Shown: positions 1-10,150 of the stretch, piece by piece
Layout of the letters: the number at the start of each line of letters is the position of its first letter
How positions within the stretch are numbered: the first letter of the stretch is position 1
DNA from: Gnetum montanum
Taxonomy: Eukaryota > Streptophyta > Gnetopsida > Gnetales > Gnetaceae
Length of the DNA stretch: 47,904 bases
Assembly: GCA_015680685.1 (NCBI GenBank)
Contig: MNCI01011403.1
Location: forward strand, 239,450 to 287,353
Reading direction: 5' to 3'
Position numbers and translations under genes: made by a program
The notes under the pieces: model-generated
What the model was told of the DNA's origin: nothing
Database searches by the model: none
What the model saw: only the letters and a program-made list of their open reading frames with translations

Positions 1-437
1 GTGGGGAATTGATTCCCCACCACGAACTCAATACGCACCATCCCCTTGACTTGGACCCGTGCTCCATTGAATGATTTTACGCAGGCTGTCGTTGTGGGCG
101 TGATCTAGTCGACCAAACCCAACCTATCCACAATAGGATAGGGAACGACATTAGCAACTGCGCCATCATCCACATGCACCTTCCGGATTCGGTACTAGCC
201 GACCCGAATGGTGATGAACATGGGCTCCGTCATCACTTGACCTTTTTCTGGATCATCTTTAACAGACTCGTCCAGAAAGGTCAGCGAGGTGGGCTTGGGT
301 TGTTCGGCTTCAGGAGGAAACATAATAGCGTGTATTGCTTCCTCTTCGGCCGGCAAGCTGGCATCCACTGATATGGACGTCAACATGCGTACCATAGCCT
401 CGCGATGTTCTCGAGAAGTCATCAAGAGGTCATACAA
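1..437 (-). pseudogene. Retrotransposon aspartic protease (element E), partial, interrupted
   Basis: The reading frame continues from Gag after a UAG. The active-site region reads VHVDDGA (about 158-178), the DDGA form usual in plant Tat-type proteases in place of retroviral DTG/DSG. It aligns residue by residue with the element B protease (25711-26316). Two further in-frame TAG codons occur at 195-197 and 105-107; the B copy has sense codons there, so they are probably disabling. The C-terminal half, including the GRPW motif visible in B, lies beyond the window start. The protein would process the Gag-Pol polyprotein. The frame is certain; activity is unlikely unless the stops are read through. 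Confidence 0.75.
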
Positions 438-455
438 GCTCAGCGTTGTGTTTTT

Positions 456-458
456 CTA
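456..458 (-). promoter_or_regulatory. In-frame UAG at the Gag/protease junction (E)
   Basis: Gag ends with a TAG whose downstream codons continue in the same frame straight into protease (context AAG TAG AAA AAC AC). Element B has a TAG at the identical position with nearly the same context (26335-26337). Conservation across two clearly diverged copies suggests a recoding stop rather than a random mutation. The recoding role is inferred. Confidence 0.5.
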
Positions 459-2489
459 CTTCAGAGCTTGTTTAACCTGCGTGAATGCATCAAGGAGGTC
501 CTTTTCTCGGCAGGTTGGTTTATCCCTCTTACTTTCCTCCATCCGGCCCAAGAGACGAATCTCACGAGGCGGGGCGGTGTCAGAAGAGGGACTATTCGTC
601 TTCCTACTGGAGGAGGGCTGCTGTGTTTCTGTGCTTTTGTCATGCTTCTGGGGCATGGTCATAGGCACAGAGGCCAAGGGCCTAGGCTTCGGGAAGCCGA
701 GCGTAGAACTGTTTTCCTCCTTCCGCTTAGGAGGCGATGCCTGATGGTACGAGTTGGAGGTCTGCCCTTGCGTGAGAGGAGCAACCTGTGGTTGGGGTGC
801 CCTAATGATGAAGGGTGCTCTCGGTGTGGGCGCAGACGAAGCTGCGGCTTGGGCTGTAGCGTGTGACTGAAGTTGCACCTGAGAAGGCGCCTGTATAATG
901 AACGGCGACCGTGCAACCCCACCTGCTGCCAAAGAAGTAGTTGCCCCCCTTGGTGAGCTGGCGGGCACATGCAAAACAAACGGTTGCTTTGGCGGCCCTT
1001 TACGCTCACCATCCGTACTTACCCCAGTGATTGTATAAGGATCGTAATTTGCGTTTAATGGATCCTTGTATACATGTAATGTCTGGTTTTCTGGACGCGT
1101 GGGGTTACTGCTGTCTAGTGTCAGATGACCTTCGTCGATCATGCGTTGAATATCGTCTTTCAACGCCCAGCAGTAATCCGTGTTGCAACCACACATCTGG
1201 TGGTAGTCACAGAAACGGTCAAGCCTGAAGGATCTCGGAACTGCCGGCTCGTTAGGCAAAGCTAAAGAGGGGTCCTTCAGCAATTCAAAATTACGTCTGT
1301 GATGCTTTAGGGCCTCCTCGGACACCTTCTTAGGTTGAATGTGTCCTGCCGCCAACAGTTTTTTTAGCAGTTCTGAATGTTTCACTGGGAGAGCCGCGTA
1401 TTTTGAGCGGTCTTTACGCTCAAAATTCGGCTTTGGCTGGGGGGCTTGTTCAGGGGCAGCCGCGGCTTGGCTGGTGGCGGCACCAGCTGTGGCCTCAGGC
1501 GGTGTTGTTGCTGGAGCTTTCTTGTTTTTGTTCTTGGCACTCTCAGTCAATGCCGCTACGGTAGTGGTCGCTGCCTTACCTTTGTCCTTAGCCTTGTTGT
1601 GCGTGTTCTTGTAAGCTATGTACGCCGGGTCTTTGCTAGCCTCCGCAGCATCTTGGATGCTCCGGACCTGGGCGAAGGCCTGACGTATGTCTCCAGGGGA
1701 AAGATAATACAGCTTGGACTTGATAAAGTCGTTGACTGCTCCCTTGAATATAGCCAACAGGTGGGAGTTCGCGATCGGGTCACGGATCTCATTCAAGGTA
1801 GCGTTCCAACGCTGTATGAACTTTTGGACTGGCTCGAGCGGGTCCTGTTTCACCCCCATAAGCTGCTCCAATGTGACTTCCGGCTTCACGTTGTATCTGA
1901 ATCGGGTCACAAATTGGGTCAGCAGCTCTTCCAAGGTTGAAATGGAAGAGCGTGGGAGAGCTCGGTACCAGTCTAAAGCCTTCCCTGTTAAGGACATCGC
2001 AAAGACTCTGACCAAAGTATGCGGCCACTGTTGCAGCAACAAGGATTCGGATCTAAAGGTGGCCAAGTGCGTGTTGGGATCCCCCTCCCCATTATATTTC
2101 GTAAAATGTGGGAGGGACATCCCTGGAGGCAACGACAGCACGGGGACCGCTGGATTAATCGGATCATCTTGATAGAAGTCCGTGATCTGAATGGTGTCAG
2201 ATCCAGCGGTCTTGAGGCGTCGCACCTCCTCAGTAAGCGTCTGGATAAGCTGGAACGCTTGATCCAGACCTGTTGAAGGAGGCGTCTGTGCAGCAGGCAT
2301 GGGAGCAGGAGGTTGGACTGGATGAACAGCTCCAGGGAACTGAAGCGCAGGAGGTGGTTGGTTACCTGCTGGTGGAGCAGGGGTCCGTGCAGGCTGGGAG
2401 ACCTGCGAAGGCCCCCACCCACCGATTTGTGACGCGGGGTTAACTATTGCCTGCTGCGGGGCATAATGATAAGTGTAGCGAGGAAGCAC
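456..2489 (-). CDS. Gag polyprotein, main part (element E)
   Basis: 677 codons open from a GTG at 2489, in the same frame as the upstream 295-codon ORF and separated from it only by a TAA (2499-2501). It carries a retrotransposon Gag core (PHFTKYNGEGDP near residue 127, then LDWYRALP and FVTRFRYN), an Ala/Lys-rich linker, and a variant zinc motif CDYHQMCGCNTDYC in which the usual GH histidine is replaced by Cys. A Pro-rich tail contains three similar short motifs (PFVLHVP, PFIIQAP, PFIIRAP). Gag packages the element RNA into particles in the cytoplasm. The absence of internal stops over 2 kb marks a recent copy. A true GTG start is doubtful; translation more likely begins at 3386 with passage through the TAA, or the TAA is a C-to-T mutation of CAA. 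Confidence 0.85.
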   Translation of the reverse strand: MLPRYTYHYAPQQAIVNPASQIGGWGPSQVSQPARTPAPPAGNQPPPALQFPGAVHPVQPPAPMPAAQTPPSTGLDQAFQLIQTLTEEVRRLKTAGSDTIQITDFYQDDPINPAVPVLSLPPGMSLPHFTKYNGEGDPNTHLATFRSESLLLQQWPHTLVRVFAMSLTGKALDWYRALPRSSISTLEELLTQFVTRFRYNVKPEVTLEQLMGVKQDPLEPVQKFIQRWNATLNEIRDPIANSHLLAIFKGAVNDFIKSKLYYLSPGDIRQAFAQVRSIQDAAEASKDPAYIAYKNTHNKAKDKGKAATTTVAALTESAKNKNKKAPATTPPEATAGAATSQAAAAPEQAPQPKPNFERKDRSKYAALPVKHSELLKKLLAAGHIQPKKVSEEALKHHRRNFELLKDPSLALPNEPAVPRSFRLDRFCDYHQMCGCNTDYCWALKDDIQRMIDEGHLTLDSSNPTRPENQTLHVYKDPLNANYDPYTITGVSTDGERKGPPKQPFVLHVPASSPRGATTSLAAGGVARSPFIIQAPSQVQLQSHATAQAAASSAPTPRAPFIIRAPQPQVAPLTQGQTSNSYHQASPPKRKEENSSTLGFPKPRPLASVPMTMPQKHDKSTETQQPSSSRKTNSPSSDTAPPREIRLLGRMEESKRDKPTCREKDLLDAFTQVKQALK

Positions 2490-2498
2490 CCGTGAAAA

Positions 2499-3386
2499 TT
2501 ACGCCGCTGGTGCTGGCGGGGGTTGGGGATCGTAAAACGCAGACGGATATTGTTGCACAGCAGGGTCGGTCCACTGACTTGTTGCAGGGTATTGAACAAA
2601 GGGTTGCTGTGGTATGGCCACAGTATGTTGCTGAGTTGGCGGGGGCAGCAACCTTTGCGCTGAGCGAGTTGTCGATACAGTGTGAGCCTGTACCTGAGGG
2701 ATGAACTGAGGCGCAGTGGTCGCCGGGATCACCGCCGGGATGCCGAGTACGTGGTGGGACGGACCCGCCCCTGCGTCATGGCGCAGTGGTTGTGTTTGCC
2801 ACCCAGACAGCTGCGTCTGGGCTAGCGGGAGGCCAGAAAGTTGTGCCTGCGCGGTTGCAGCTGGGTTAAGAGAGGCTGCCTCTCCGTCAAAAGGAAACAA
2901 CGGGTCTTCTTGTGTGTGGAGGGGCAGAGTATGGAATGAATTTTCCGACATGGCCGCGAATTCGTCCTCCGCCTCTTCCTCCCGCTGGGGTTCCGCCACA
3001 GGTTGTGAAGCCTGGCCTCTGGCCATGATCAGCCGGGAGATGAGCTCGTTTTGGTGCTCGGTTAAGGGGATTATATCGTAGGCCGTTGGCTTGAAATCGT
3101 AACCCCCTCGATGGAGCGCCTCAAAGTTTCGTTTTGCCTCAAGGTCGGCTCGGCTGAGAGCCAACCTTGCTTGGATCTTGACGCAAATGAAGTTGTAGTC
3201 TTCAGGGGTTATGACCGTGAAAATAGGATCTTTTCCCTGAAGCCTTAATGAACGGCGCAAGGGTCCCTGAGGACCGGTTGCACCGGGGGCTGGCCCTACG
3301 GTCACCGTCGGGTTCACGGGCGTGACACCCGGATCGACAATGACCATGGCGGTTGTAGCTGTTGTGTTTGAATGGTAAGAATCCAT
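2499..3386 (-). CDS. Gag N-terminal ORF (element E)
   Basis: 295 codons from ATG at 3386. A block SLRLQGKDP, then YNFICVKIQARLALS, is repeated in element B (SLRLQGRDP, YNFICIKIQAGLAV; 29135-29335), followed by YDIIPLTEHQNELISRL, also found in B after a frameshift. The second half is rich in Pro, Gln and Ala. It ends at a TAA that keeps frame with the main Gag ORF. Either it is a separate protein, comparable in position to the extra ORF upstream of gag in legume Ogre elements, or simply the N-terminal part of Gag interrupted by one nonsense mutation. I favour the second because the frame is unbroken. Confidence 0.75.
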   Translation of the reverse strand: MDSYHSNTTATTAMVIVDPGVTPVNPTVTVGPAPGATGPQGPLRRSLRLQGKDPIFTVITPEDYNFICVKIQARLALSRADLEAKRNFEALHRGGYDFKPTAYDIIPLTEHQNELISRLIMARGQASQPVAEPQREEEAEDEFAAMSENSFHTLPLHTQEDPLFPFDGEAASLNPAATAQAQLSGLPLAQTQLSGWQTQPLRHDAGAGPSHHVLGIPAVIPATTAPQFIPQVQAHTVSTTRSAQRLLPPPTQQHTVAIPQQPFVQYPATSQWTDPAVQQYPSAFYDPQPPPAPAA

Positions 3387-3631
3387 GGGTCAACGATGAA
3401 AAATGACTGACTATCGAATCTGAAAGAAAGAAAGGTTGGCAAACAGCCCAAAAGGCTTTCTACCTTGCTGGATTTCAACGAAATCGTCTTTGCGACCGAT
3501 CTACACCACACGGTTGACCTTAGACCTCCCTAGAGGTATTACGTCTATGGCCTAGGGTATAGATCTCTAAACAGGGTTACCCGAACTATTCGGATCAGAG
3601 CCTGAAGGCCCTCCTTCTAGCACTAGAAAAC
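3387..3631 (-). other. 5' leader of element E with a primer-binding-like block
   Basis: Non-coding between Gag and the LTR. A conserved block near the LTR (plus strand AGGCCCTCCTTCTAG, about 3606-3620) recurs beside the 5' LTR of element B (about 30227-30241) at nearly the same distance, which suits a primer-binding site. I cannot match it to a particular tRNA. No other feature is visible. Confidence 0.4.
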
Positions 3632-4460
3632 TGTAACGACAGAAAATGTCGGTAGCTGGAAATACCGACCGATATTCTTGTGTACACAGTTTTAGCCACG
3701 GATCCGCGCGAGGGCTATGCTGGAAAAACGAATCCGCGGTGCCCTAAACGGTCTTGTCGATCAGACAGGGACTTACGGGTCAGTAAAAGCGGTGACGATT
3801 ACGGATTTTTGCGTAACTTGATTTGTTGTGAGAGATCGTAAAACGGGGGAACAACGACGTAGATGGATCGCTACGAAGATAACGCTAAAACGCCGGAAAG
3901 ATGCTAACCGGGAGAGAAAAAAAAAACAAGTAGATGTCGCAAAGATCAAAGATCTATGTTTCAATGCTGGATCAGATGTACACTTGCGTGTATATTACGT
4001 TACAACGGGAGAAAACCCCCAACAACTGGATACAAAATGAGCGCAAAACAACAAGAATACTGTGTGGACAGAAATTTGATCTACCTTGTAGACCCAAAGC
4101 CTAGGTGCAGGAATGGTCAAGCTCTGAAGTTTGTTGATATTTTGAACGATAGAACCTGCTAACTGGGCGAGACGACTCTGCAATTCCCGTTCTGCTTCTT
4201 TGCTTCAGGTAGATCTGCTATTAGGACTCAGGCGTGCTGTGTTCTGTTTCTGCTAAAGGATCGTGTTTGCAGCGATTACCAAAAGGTTGCTCTTGTTTCT
4301 CTGCTCAAGGCGGTGAGTGTTCCCTTGATCAGAAAATGCTCTTGTCCTCTTGATCTGCTGTCAACAAAAAGCGATAAGTGCTCTGGTGCTCTGGTTCGTC
4401 AACTTGTCGACTTGCTAACTCTCCTCCCCCAAAAGTCCTTTGTATATTTGTCTGCCGAAG

Positions 4461-4469
4461 TACTTATAG
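4461..4469 (-). promoter_or_regulatory. TATA box of the E LTR
   Basis: Minus strand CCTATAAGTA. Position inside the LTR resembles the B LTR, whose TATA box is about 570 bases from its 3' end; here it is about 830. It would drive the retroelement transcript. Confidence 0.45.
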
Positions 4470-4714
4470 GCCGCGACACGCGCAACCCTGATGACGTGGG
4501 CCCGAATGTCGCGGATCTTGTTGGCGCGATTCTTTTAAGTCGAACTGCGACTATGCACAACACGCTCATCGAACTGCGACTACGCACAACACGCTCGTTT
4601 GCGTGCTGTGCGCGTAGAGAGCGGGCCCATGGGCGTGTCTCGGCTGTGTTTGCGCTCATTCGCTTTGTGTTGCGTGTATGAACGCACTGACGTAAAAACA
4701 ATGAGTTCAAGATC

Positions 4715-5205
4715 GTTTTACGCTCACCACGCAGCTGTGCGTAGCAAAGCGTAAATGTAACGTACGATCACTACGCAGCCGTGCATGGTGAAGCATAAAC
4801 CAAGTTTTAACTTACGTTCATCACACAACTGTGCGTGATGAAGCGTAAATAATGCATAACTTATGCTTACCACGCAGCGGCGCGTGGTGAAGCGTAAGGA
4901 GCGTGCAACTTGGATCATGACCCACGTACTGGTACGCACCGCCGCGTAATGAGCGTAAAGGCCACTGGATTTTGCCTTCAACTATTTTGGAGCTTATTAC
5001 GCTCATCACGCTGCTATGCGTGATAGAGCGTAAACTTGTCCTTGAACAAATTCGCCTTTAGCTATCTCGGAGCCTATTACGCTCATCACGCTGCCGTGCG
5101 TGATGTAGCGTAAACTTGTCCTTAGCCAAATTCGTCTTTAACTGTCTTGGAGCCTATTACGCTCATCACGCTGCCGTGCGTGATAGAGCGTAAACTCGTC
5201 CTTAG
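4715..5205. repeat. Array of about eight long hairpins in the E LTR U3
   Basis: Successive imperfect inverted repeats of about 37 bases share arms TTACGCTCATCACGC and GCGTGATnnAGCGTAA. The last three are embedded in an 80-base tandem unit (hairpins starting near 4997, 5077 and 5157). All contain the GCGTA/TACGC core that also fills non-coding parts of element B. They lie upstream of the TATA box, where enhancer or silencing sites would be expected. Confidence 0.75.
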
Positions 5206-5388
5206 CCAAATTCGAGGCGCGTTCTTGCTCAAATTATGAATCTTCGCCTGAGGCCGACCCGTAATTTTCACGGTGTTTCATCATTAATCCATTTTCATTA
5301 ATCCATCAACAAAATACATGGCATGACTGTACAGCAAAAATATCCAAAAATGAAAAATTGCCCAATAGTAGGGATACATTAGGACTTC

Positions 5389-7880
5389 TCAGCTGATGGT
5401 GCTCAATGGGGGTTGAGGCTCCTCTTTCCCTTCCTCCACCACTCTGCTAGGACCTGTGGCATTGCCTAGTGCTCGCTCAAGGCAACATAAAATAACAAAT
5501 CAATTAGCAAATGCACAACATGAAAAACTAACATAAAAGCACAAAATAACAAAAAAAATAACAACTAACCTAAAAGGGTCTTGCATCTATCTTTGGAGGA
5601 AATCTATCAAGGCCCTCCTCCAAGTGTTAGAGGATTTTACCCTTTGATAGCTGTGTCCAGTACTCCTAGCCAAAGTCATACTCGCAAGTGTCTTGCCTTT
5701 GTCTATGGTGGTCCATGTGAGTAGCTCTATTGAAAATGTGGTAGAGGAAACCTTCCCTGAGGGCATAGTAATTTGCTTCTTTGGAGACCCACTCACCACT
5801 ATGTGATGAGTGAACAACTTGTAATCCCATGTCCTACCAATCACCTTAAGAAACATATTATGGAAATGACATTTGATGAACTCCTTCTTGTACCATTTAA
5901 GGTACACATCTCACTTATTCTTGTAGTGGTGCTTATGATTCTTCTAAGTATGCCCCCACTAATACACCTTTGTGCTAAAATCTTTCCAATCTTGATTTTT
6001 TCAGGAAAGTAAGTACATCTACAACCTCTGCTCAATGATCTCTTTGGTGGCCTCATTCTTACCCTATATTGCCAAACAATACCTAGCATAGTCAATCTTG
6101 GCTATTTGCTAGGTACTGTCCCCTCATGCATAAGCCACAAGGAAGTCATAATACGATTGCAAGTCCTTCATCTTGGCATCCTAGCTCATTGTCCTATCTT
6201 AGAGCTCATGTACCCGCTTTCATAAATACTTGTTACTGCACTTGCAAATCCATAATTCTCTTACACTTGAAAGTGTGCACTTAGTTGCTGCCTCACACAC
6301 GTGGCAAGGCACTTACTTCACCTTAGGGAAAAGCTCGAGGATGACATCCACCCTAGCCACCTTGCTCAGATCCTAGTGAAGCTTAGAACCTATCGGCATA
6401 CAAAAAGTAAAAAAACATTAGCCACAGACTAAGTTTCAAATCAGTAAAGCAAGATAAGCAAGGTAACCTCACAACCATATTGATCTTGGGATCTACTTGC
6501 TATAGGCATTGCACCATGTCCTCAACCAGACCCTCCATGAAGGAGAACTTGTTGGGCTCCTCTACCCATGGCTCCATGTGGTAGGTAGAGGTAGATGTTG
6601 GACCATTGGTAGGTACCTCTATGGCTACAATGTAATAACACATTTAGCAATAATTAAATAGCCAAAAATGCAAGAGAAAAAAGGGAGTAATAATATATGG
6701 AAATGTAGAGCACATACTTGACAAACCCTTAGGTATGATAGTGAGGGAATCATCCAATTTCATATCATCAAAGAGACTATCAAAATCATCCCCATTAGGG
6801 TGAAGCAATCCCTCCTCCTCTAACTATTGGAGGACCTCAACAGCCTCACGCAACTCCTCCTCCTGTGTTTCTCCCTCCTAAATCTAAGGAGGGACCTCCT
6901 ATGCTACTACTTTTACCACTACTCCGGTAGCCCTCTCACCTAATTTTAACGATTTACACACATGTCAAAGTTAGCATGTTGGCACTTAGCATAATAGCAT
7001 AACATAACATAGCACAAAAAAAATCTCATTTTTCCTTCTTTGCTACCCCCCATGTGTCATAGTCCTCACAAAAAATAGAAAACCCTCACTACATGGTAAG
7101 AAGGCAAAATCCCTGAAACACAAAATCCCATGCCTATGCATCACCCATAGGTAAAAAATGCATAAGAAAAATCCTCAAATGTGCCCTCTTTCCTTCTAGC
7201 CATGGTAGCCTTGGCAACCATGGCTATGGCAATCCCTGCCAAGGTAGGTCATCCCAAAGTCTAAAACCCTAATGCAGCGCAAAGCAAAAAAGGCAAGACA
7301 AAACAAAGTAAAAAAAAATATTGTGTAAGCACAGAGCATAGCATGGTACTTGGTAGATAGTGGCTCTCTCCGTTCCTCTATGCATGCTTGGGGTAGACAT
7401 CATAGTGCTTGCTCTCCCTCATCCACATTAACAAGCCTAGGGTGTTGATGTTCATTTTGGTGCATCATGCTAGCTATCACACTCTAGATGTCATGCTCTA
7501 GGTGCTACACTCTGGCTTCACTCCTTCCTCCAACTATGCTACACTTTATAACTTCTCATTTTCACTTTGGAAAATGATAGTTTGACCTTGGTGAAATGTG
7601 CATATATACATTCTCAGGGTAATTAAATGCTCTACCTACCAAGACAACGTCCCACACTTAGGCAAAGTTTTCCTGAGAATAGTAAGGGACCAAGCATAGT
7701 AAGGGGTGAGCATAGCAACCAGAGCTAGAAAATTTTGTAAACCTTTTCTGGTGGTCCCTAAACATAGAAAATTTTTTGAATTTTTTTTATTGCCCAATGA
7801 ATGCTTGGCTTGACTTCTCGTTCCAAGTACTCCCAGCATTGCCTAAGCCTACATAGTTTGCATAAACCATGGTTAGTTAT
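5389..7880 (-). pseudogene. Antisense accessory gene of element A (decayed homologue of the B gene)
   Basis: Exon-sized blocks align with the element B accessory gene. The last exon (5389-5475) ends with GPSR then stop. A coiled-coil exon (about 5569-6390) contains QDWK..KV..KNHKHHYK and TWTTIDKGKTLAS, matching QDWK..KV..KNHKHQYK and TWSTVDKGKALAN in B. Upstream, SFMEGLVEDMVQCL (6476-6624) matches DFVDGIAEEVVEHL, and acidic sequence follows (about 6718-6940). Flanking GT/AG sites are conserved, so introns were kept. Around 7700-7790, RKGLQNFLAL and a later WS resemble the phosphatase-like part of B. The mobile-domain-like exon is not recognisable. Many stops. Position upstream of RT and antisense orientation are the same as in B. 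Confidence 0.65.
6941..7690. other. Mostly non-coding stretch inside the A accessory gene
   Basis: AT-rich sequence corresponding to introns or degraded middle exons of the antisense gene. I see no open frame of note and could not find the mobile-domain-like exon seen in B. Confidence 0.4.
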
Positions 7881-8078
7881 GACCTTAAACTAGCATCCCA
7901 TGGCCTCTTGAGGCTCAAAACCTACTCACATACTTGCTTCTACAACCACAGATTTGCACACTTAGGCAGATTTTCATTACATTTATTTTCTTAATTTATG
8001 CATTTTGACTTCATTTAAGATAGTTGCAGCTTGACATTCTTTCTAGTGGTTTTGTAGGATACTTGGTAGGATTACAAC

Positions 8079-9300
8079 ATGAGCATGTACATGCATCTTC
8101 ATTCACCTTTGGTTCTTATCAGGCCTCATGGTGATCTCATGCAATGCATCGATACCAAATTCATAAATCTTGAGCCTAGAGCCCTTGACGAACAAGTAGC
8201 ATCCATAGATGCCTTACTAGATTGGCCAAACCATCTAGTCAAAGCTCTAGATCTAGAGGCAGGCGACGTCATTGAGGATCCCCTCATTGAAGTCCCTGTA
8301 GCAACACTTAGTGGCAAGCCAAAAACATTGAAACTTAATTCTTTGTTAGAGCCTCAACATGCCTAGAGCATCATGAAAACACTCAATGACCATATCAAGA
8401 CATTTGTATGGTCTTATGGAGACATGCCAAGCCTATATCCTTGCATAGTGAAACACAATATAATCCTCGATCCTTGCATAAAACTAGTCAAGCAGAAAGC
8501 CTACAAGGTTAGGCTTGAGGTGGCGTTGACAATCTGCGATGAAATCATAAAGCATTACAAAGTTGGTTTCATCTGGGTCATTGACTACATAGATTGGGTC
8601 CCCCCCCTCATGGTTGTACCTAAGAAAAATGGGAGCATACGCATTTGCATAGACTTCTAGGACCTGAACAAGGAAACCATTAAAGATGATTTCTAGGACT
8701 TCTATTGATCAATTGGTCAATACTATAGCTAGTCATGCCTTGTTGTCCTTTATGGCTAGGTTCTTTGGTTGCAACCAAATTCAGATCAACCCAAAGCACT
8801 AGCTCATTACTACCTTCATGACCCCTTCAGGTACATTTTATTATACAATGATGCCTTTTGGACTAAAGAATGTAGGAGAAACCTATCAACATGCTATGAC
8901 ATACATCTTTAGCAATCACTTGATAGATTTGCTCAATGACTACATTGATGACATAGTAGTTAAGTTCAAAATGGCACACAACCATGCAAATAACTTAAAC
9001 CATGTACTCAAATGCTACTTTAGACATGTCCTTAGGTAGAATCTTAAGAAGTGCATATTTGGTATGAAAATACGTTGCATGCTAGGTTTTGTAGTATCAA
9101 AAGCAAGCATATGCATAAACCCCAATAAGGTTAAGGTCATCATCAACTTAGCATTGCTGGCTAACCTTAAGGAGCTATGTGGGTTATATGGCAGATTGTA
9201 ATTCATTCATAGGTTTATCGCATGGTTGACTAACAAGTTGTAGCCCATGCACCATCTGCTGAAAAAGGGAATCCACTTTGAGTGGACCACTCAATGCTAA
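8079..9300 (+). pseudogene. Reverse transcriptase region (element A)
   Basis: Pieces in one main frame align with the B pol: a segment before RT (KALDLEAGDVIEDPL), WSYGDMPSL, the VVPKKNGSIRICIDF block, MMPFGLKNVGETYQHAM, and the catalytic box YIDDIVVKF (about 8941-8967), where both aspartates are kept, unlike in B. TAG codons interrupt it repeatedly, for example in place of Arg after CIDF and in place of Gln in PKHQL. A good acceptor-like TTTTGTAG|G lies just upstream (about 8057), compatible with an intron ending before RT. This is the catalytic core for copying element RNA; here it is a dead relic. Confidence 0.8.
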
Positions 9301-10150
9301 GAGGCATTTGACAACTTTAAAAATGAGCCAGATCAAATTCCAATAGTCTACCATTCGCAAGAAGATAAAATATTTTATATCTACCCTGCAACCTCTAACA
9401 CGTCCATCACCTCTCTACTTTGCCAAAAGTGAGATGATGGCTTAGAGGTCTCTATATACAACCTAAGTTATGTGTTATTGGCCCATGAAGCAAAATACAA
9501 TGATGTGGAGAAGAATTGCCTCACCTTAGTATTTGCACTTAAGAAGTGGAGGCACTATCTTTTCTGTAGCCAGGTAAGCATAATCTACAAAAGAAATGTA
9601 CTCCAGGCAATCACCACAAACATTTATAAAAGTAGTCAGATTGCATGGTTTGTAGAGTTGAACTTGCACTACATAGTGTAAGCATCAACTAAAGGTTAAG
9701 TAATAGCTACACAACTAATGGCTTCACTAGTAAATGATCAAGCAATGATAGATCCAAAATTTATAGATGGGCATGATAGTAGTATAGGCCAAGTGCCTAC
9801 TAACTTTGAGGCTATCTTACACTTTGATGACACTTCAACCCCTCAATGGGGTAGTGTTGATATCATAATCACATTTCCCTATCACTTTTCATTTCCTTGC
9901 ACCAACAAAGTAGCAAAGTACGAAAGTCTCCTTAGAGGCATCTTAGTAGACTACAACCTAGGAATTCAAAACCTAGCAATCTGAGGCAATTCGTAGTTAG
10001 TTGTTAATCAAGTCATAGAGGTTTACGCTTGCAAAGCACAACACTTACAATGCTACTATGAGTTGGCAAAGCACCTACTCAAATGATTTGCAACTGTAGA
10101 TATCCAACATGTTCCCCACAATGAGAATTCCATTGCTGGCGCATTAGCCA
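9301..10150 (+). pseudogene. RNase H and second RNase H-like domain (element A)
   Basis: LAHEAKYNDVEKNCLTLVFALKKWRHYL (9475-9558) is the first RNase H domain. A second RNase H-like domain follows: LHFDDTSTPQWG, then AKYESLLRGI, matching LNFDGASTSRGG and VEYEGLLRGL in B. Paired RNase H domains are characteristic of the Tat lineage. Several stops. Confidence 0.7.

Larger units (their letters stand above)
1..5280 (-). mobile_element. Element E: Tat-like Ty3/gypsy LTR retrotransposon, 5' half
   Basis: Read on the minus strand this is 5' LTR (5280 to 3632), leader with primer-binding-like block, Gag and the start of protease, cut by the window edge. Gag and protease closely match the second copy (element B). 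Gag is open for 677 codons and CpG-rich sequence survives, so this is the youngest element in the window. Its right boundary (5280) is inferred from a shared LTR start (TGAAACACC) in E and B; beyond it lies the 3' end of element A's antisense gene, so E appears inserted in A. The left end, pol and any accessory gene of E are outside the window, and a target duplication cannot be checked. Confidence 0.8.
3632..5280 (-). repeat. 5' LTR of element E
   Basis: In sense (minus) orientation it starts TGAAACACCG at 5280 and ends GTCGTTACA at 3632, giving TG...CA ends. The start matches the element B LTR (TGAAACACCAC at 14704); the inner end is placed at the same distance from the primer-binding-like block as in B. 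A TATA box lies at 4461-4469, so U3 is roughly 4470-5280 and R-U5 roughly 3632-4430. U3 holds an array of long hairpins (4715-5205). Only one LTR of E is in the window, so exact ends are inferred by comparison with B. Confidence 0.6.

Noticed and set aside
451-462. A-rich AAAAAC stretch as a -1 frameshift slippery site
   Set aside because: Gag and protease are already in the same frame in both elements, so a frameshift is not needed; B lacks the sixth A.
289-866. Plus-strand ORFs of about 150 codons near the left edge
   Set aside because: They lie opposite the strongly supported Gag and protease frames and show no domain; shadows of GC-rich coding sequence.
4715-5205. Hairpins as separate MITE insertions
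   Set aside because: No target duplications around each, regular spacing, shared 80-base unit and location wholly within U3 fit an internal tandem array.
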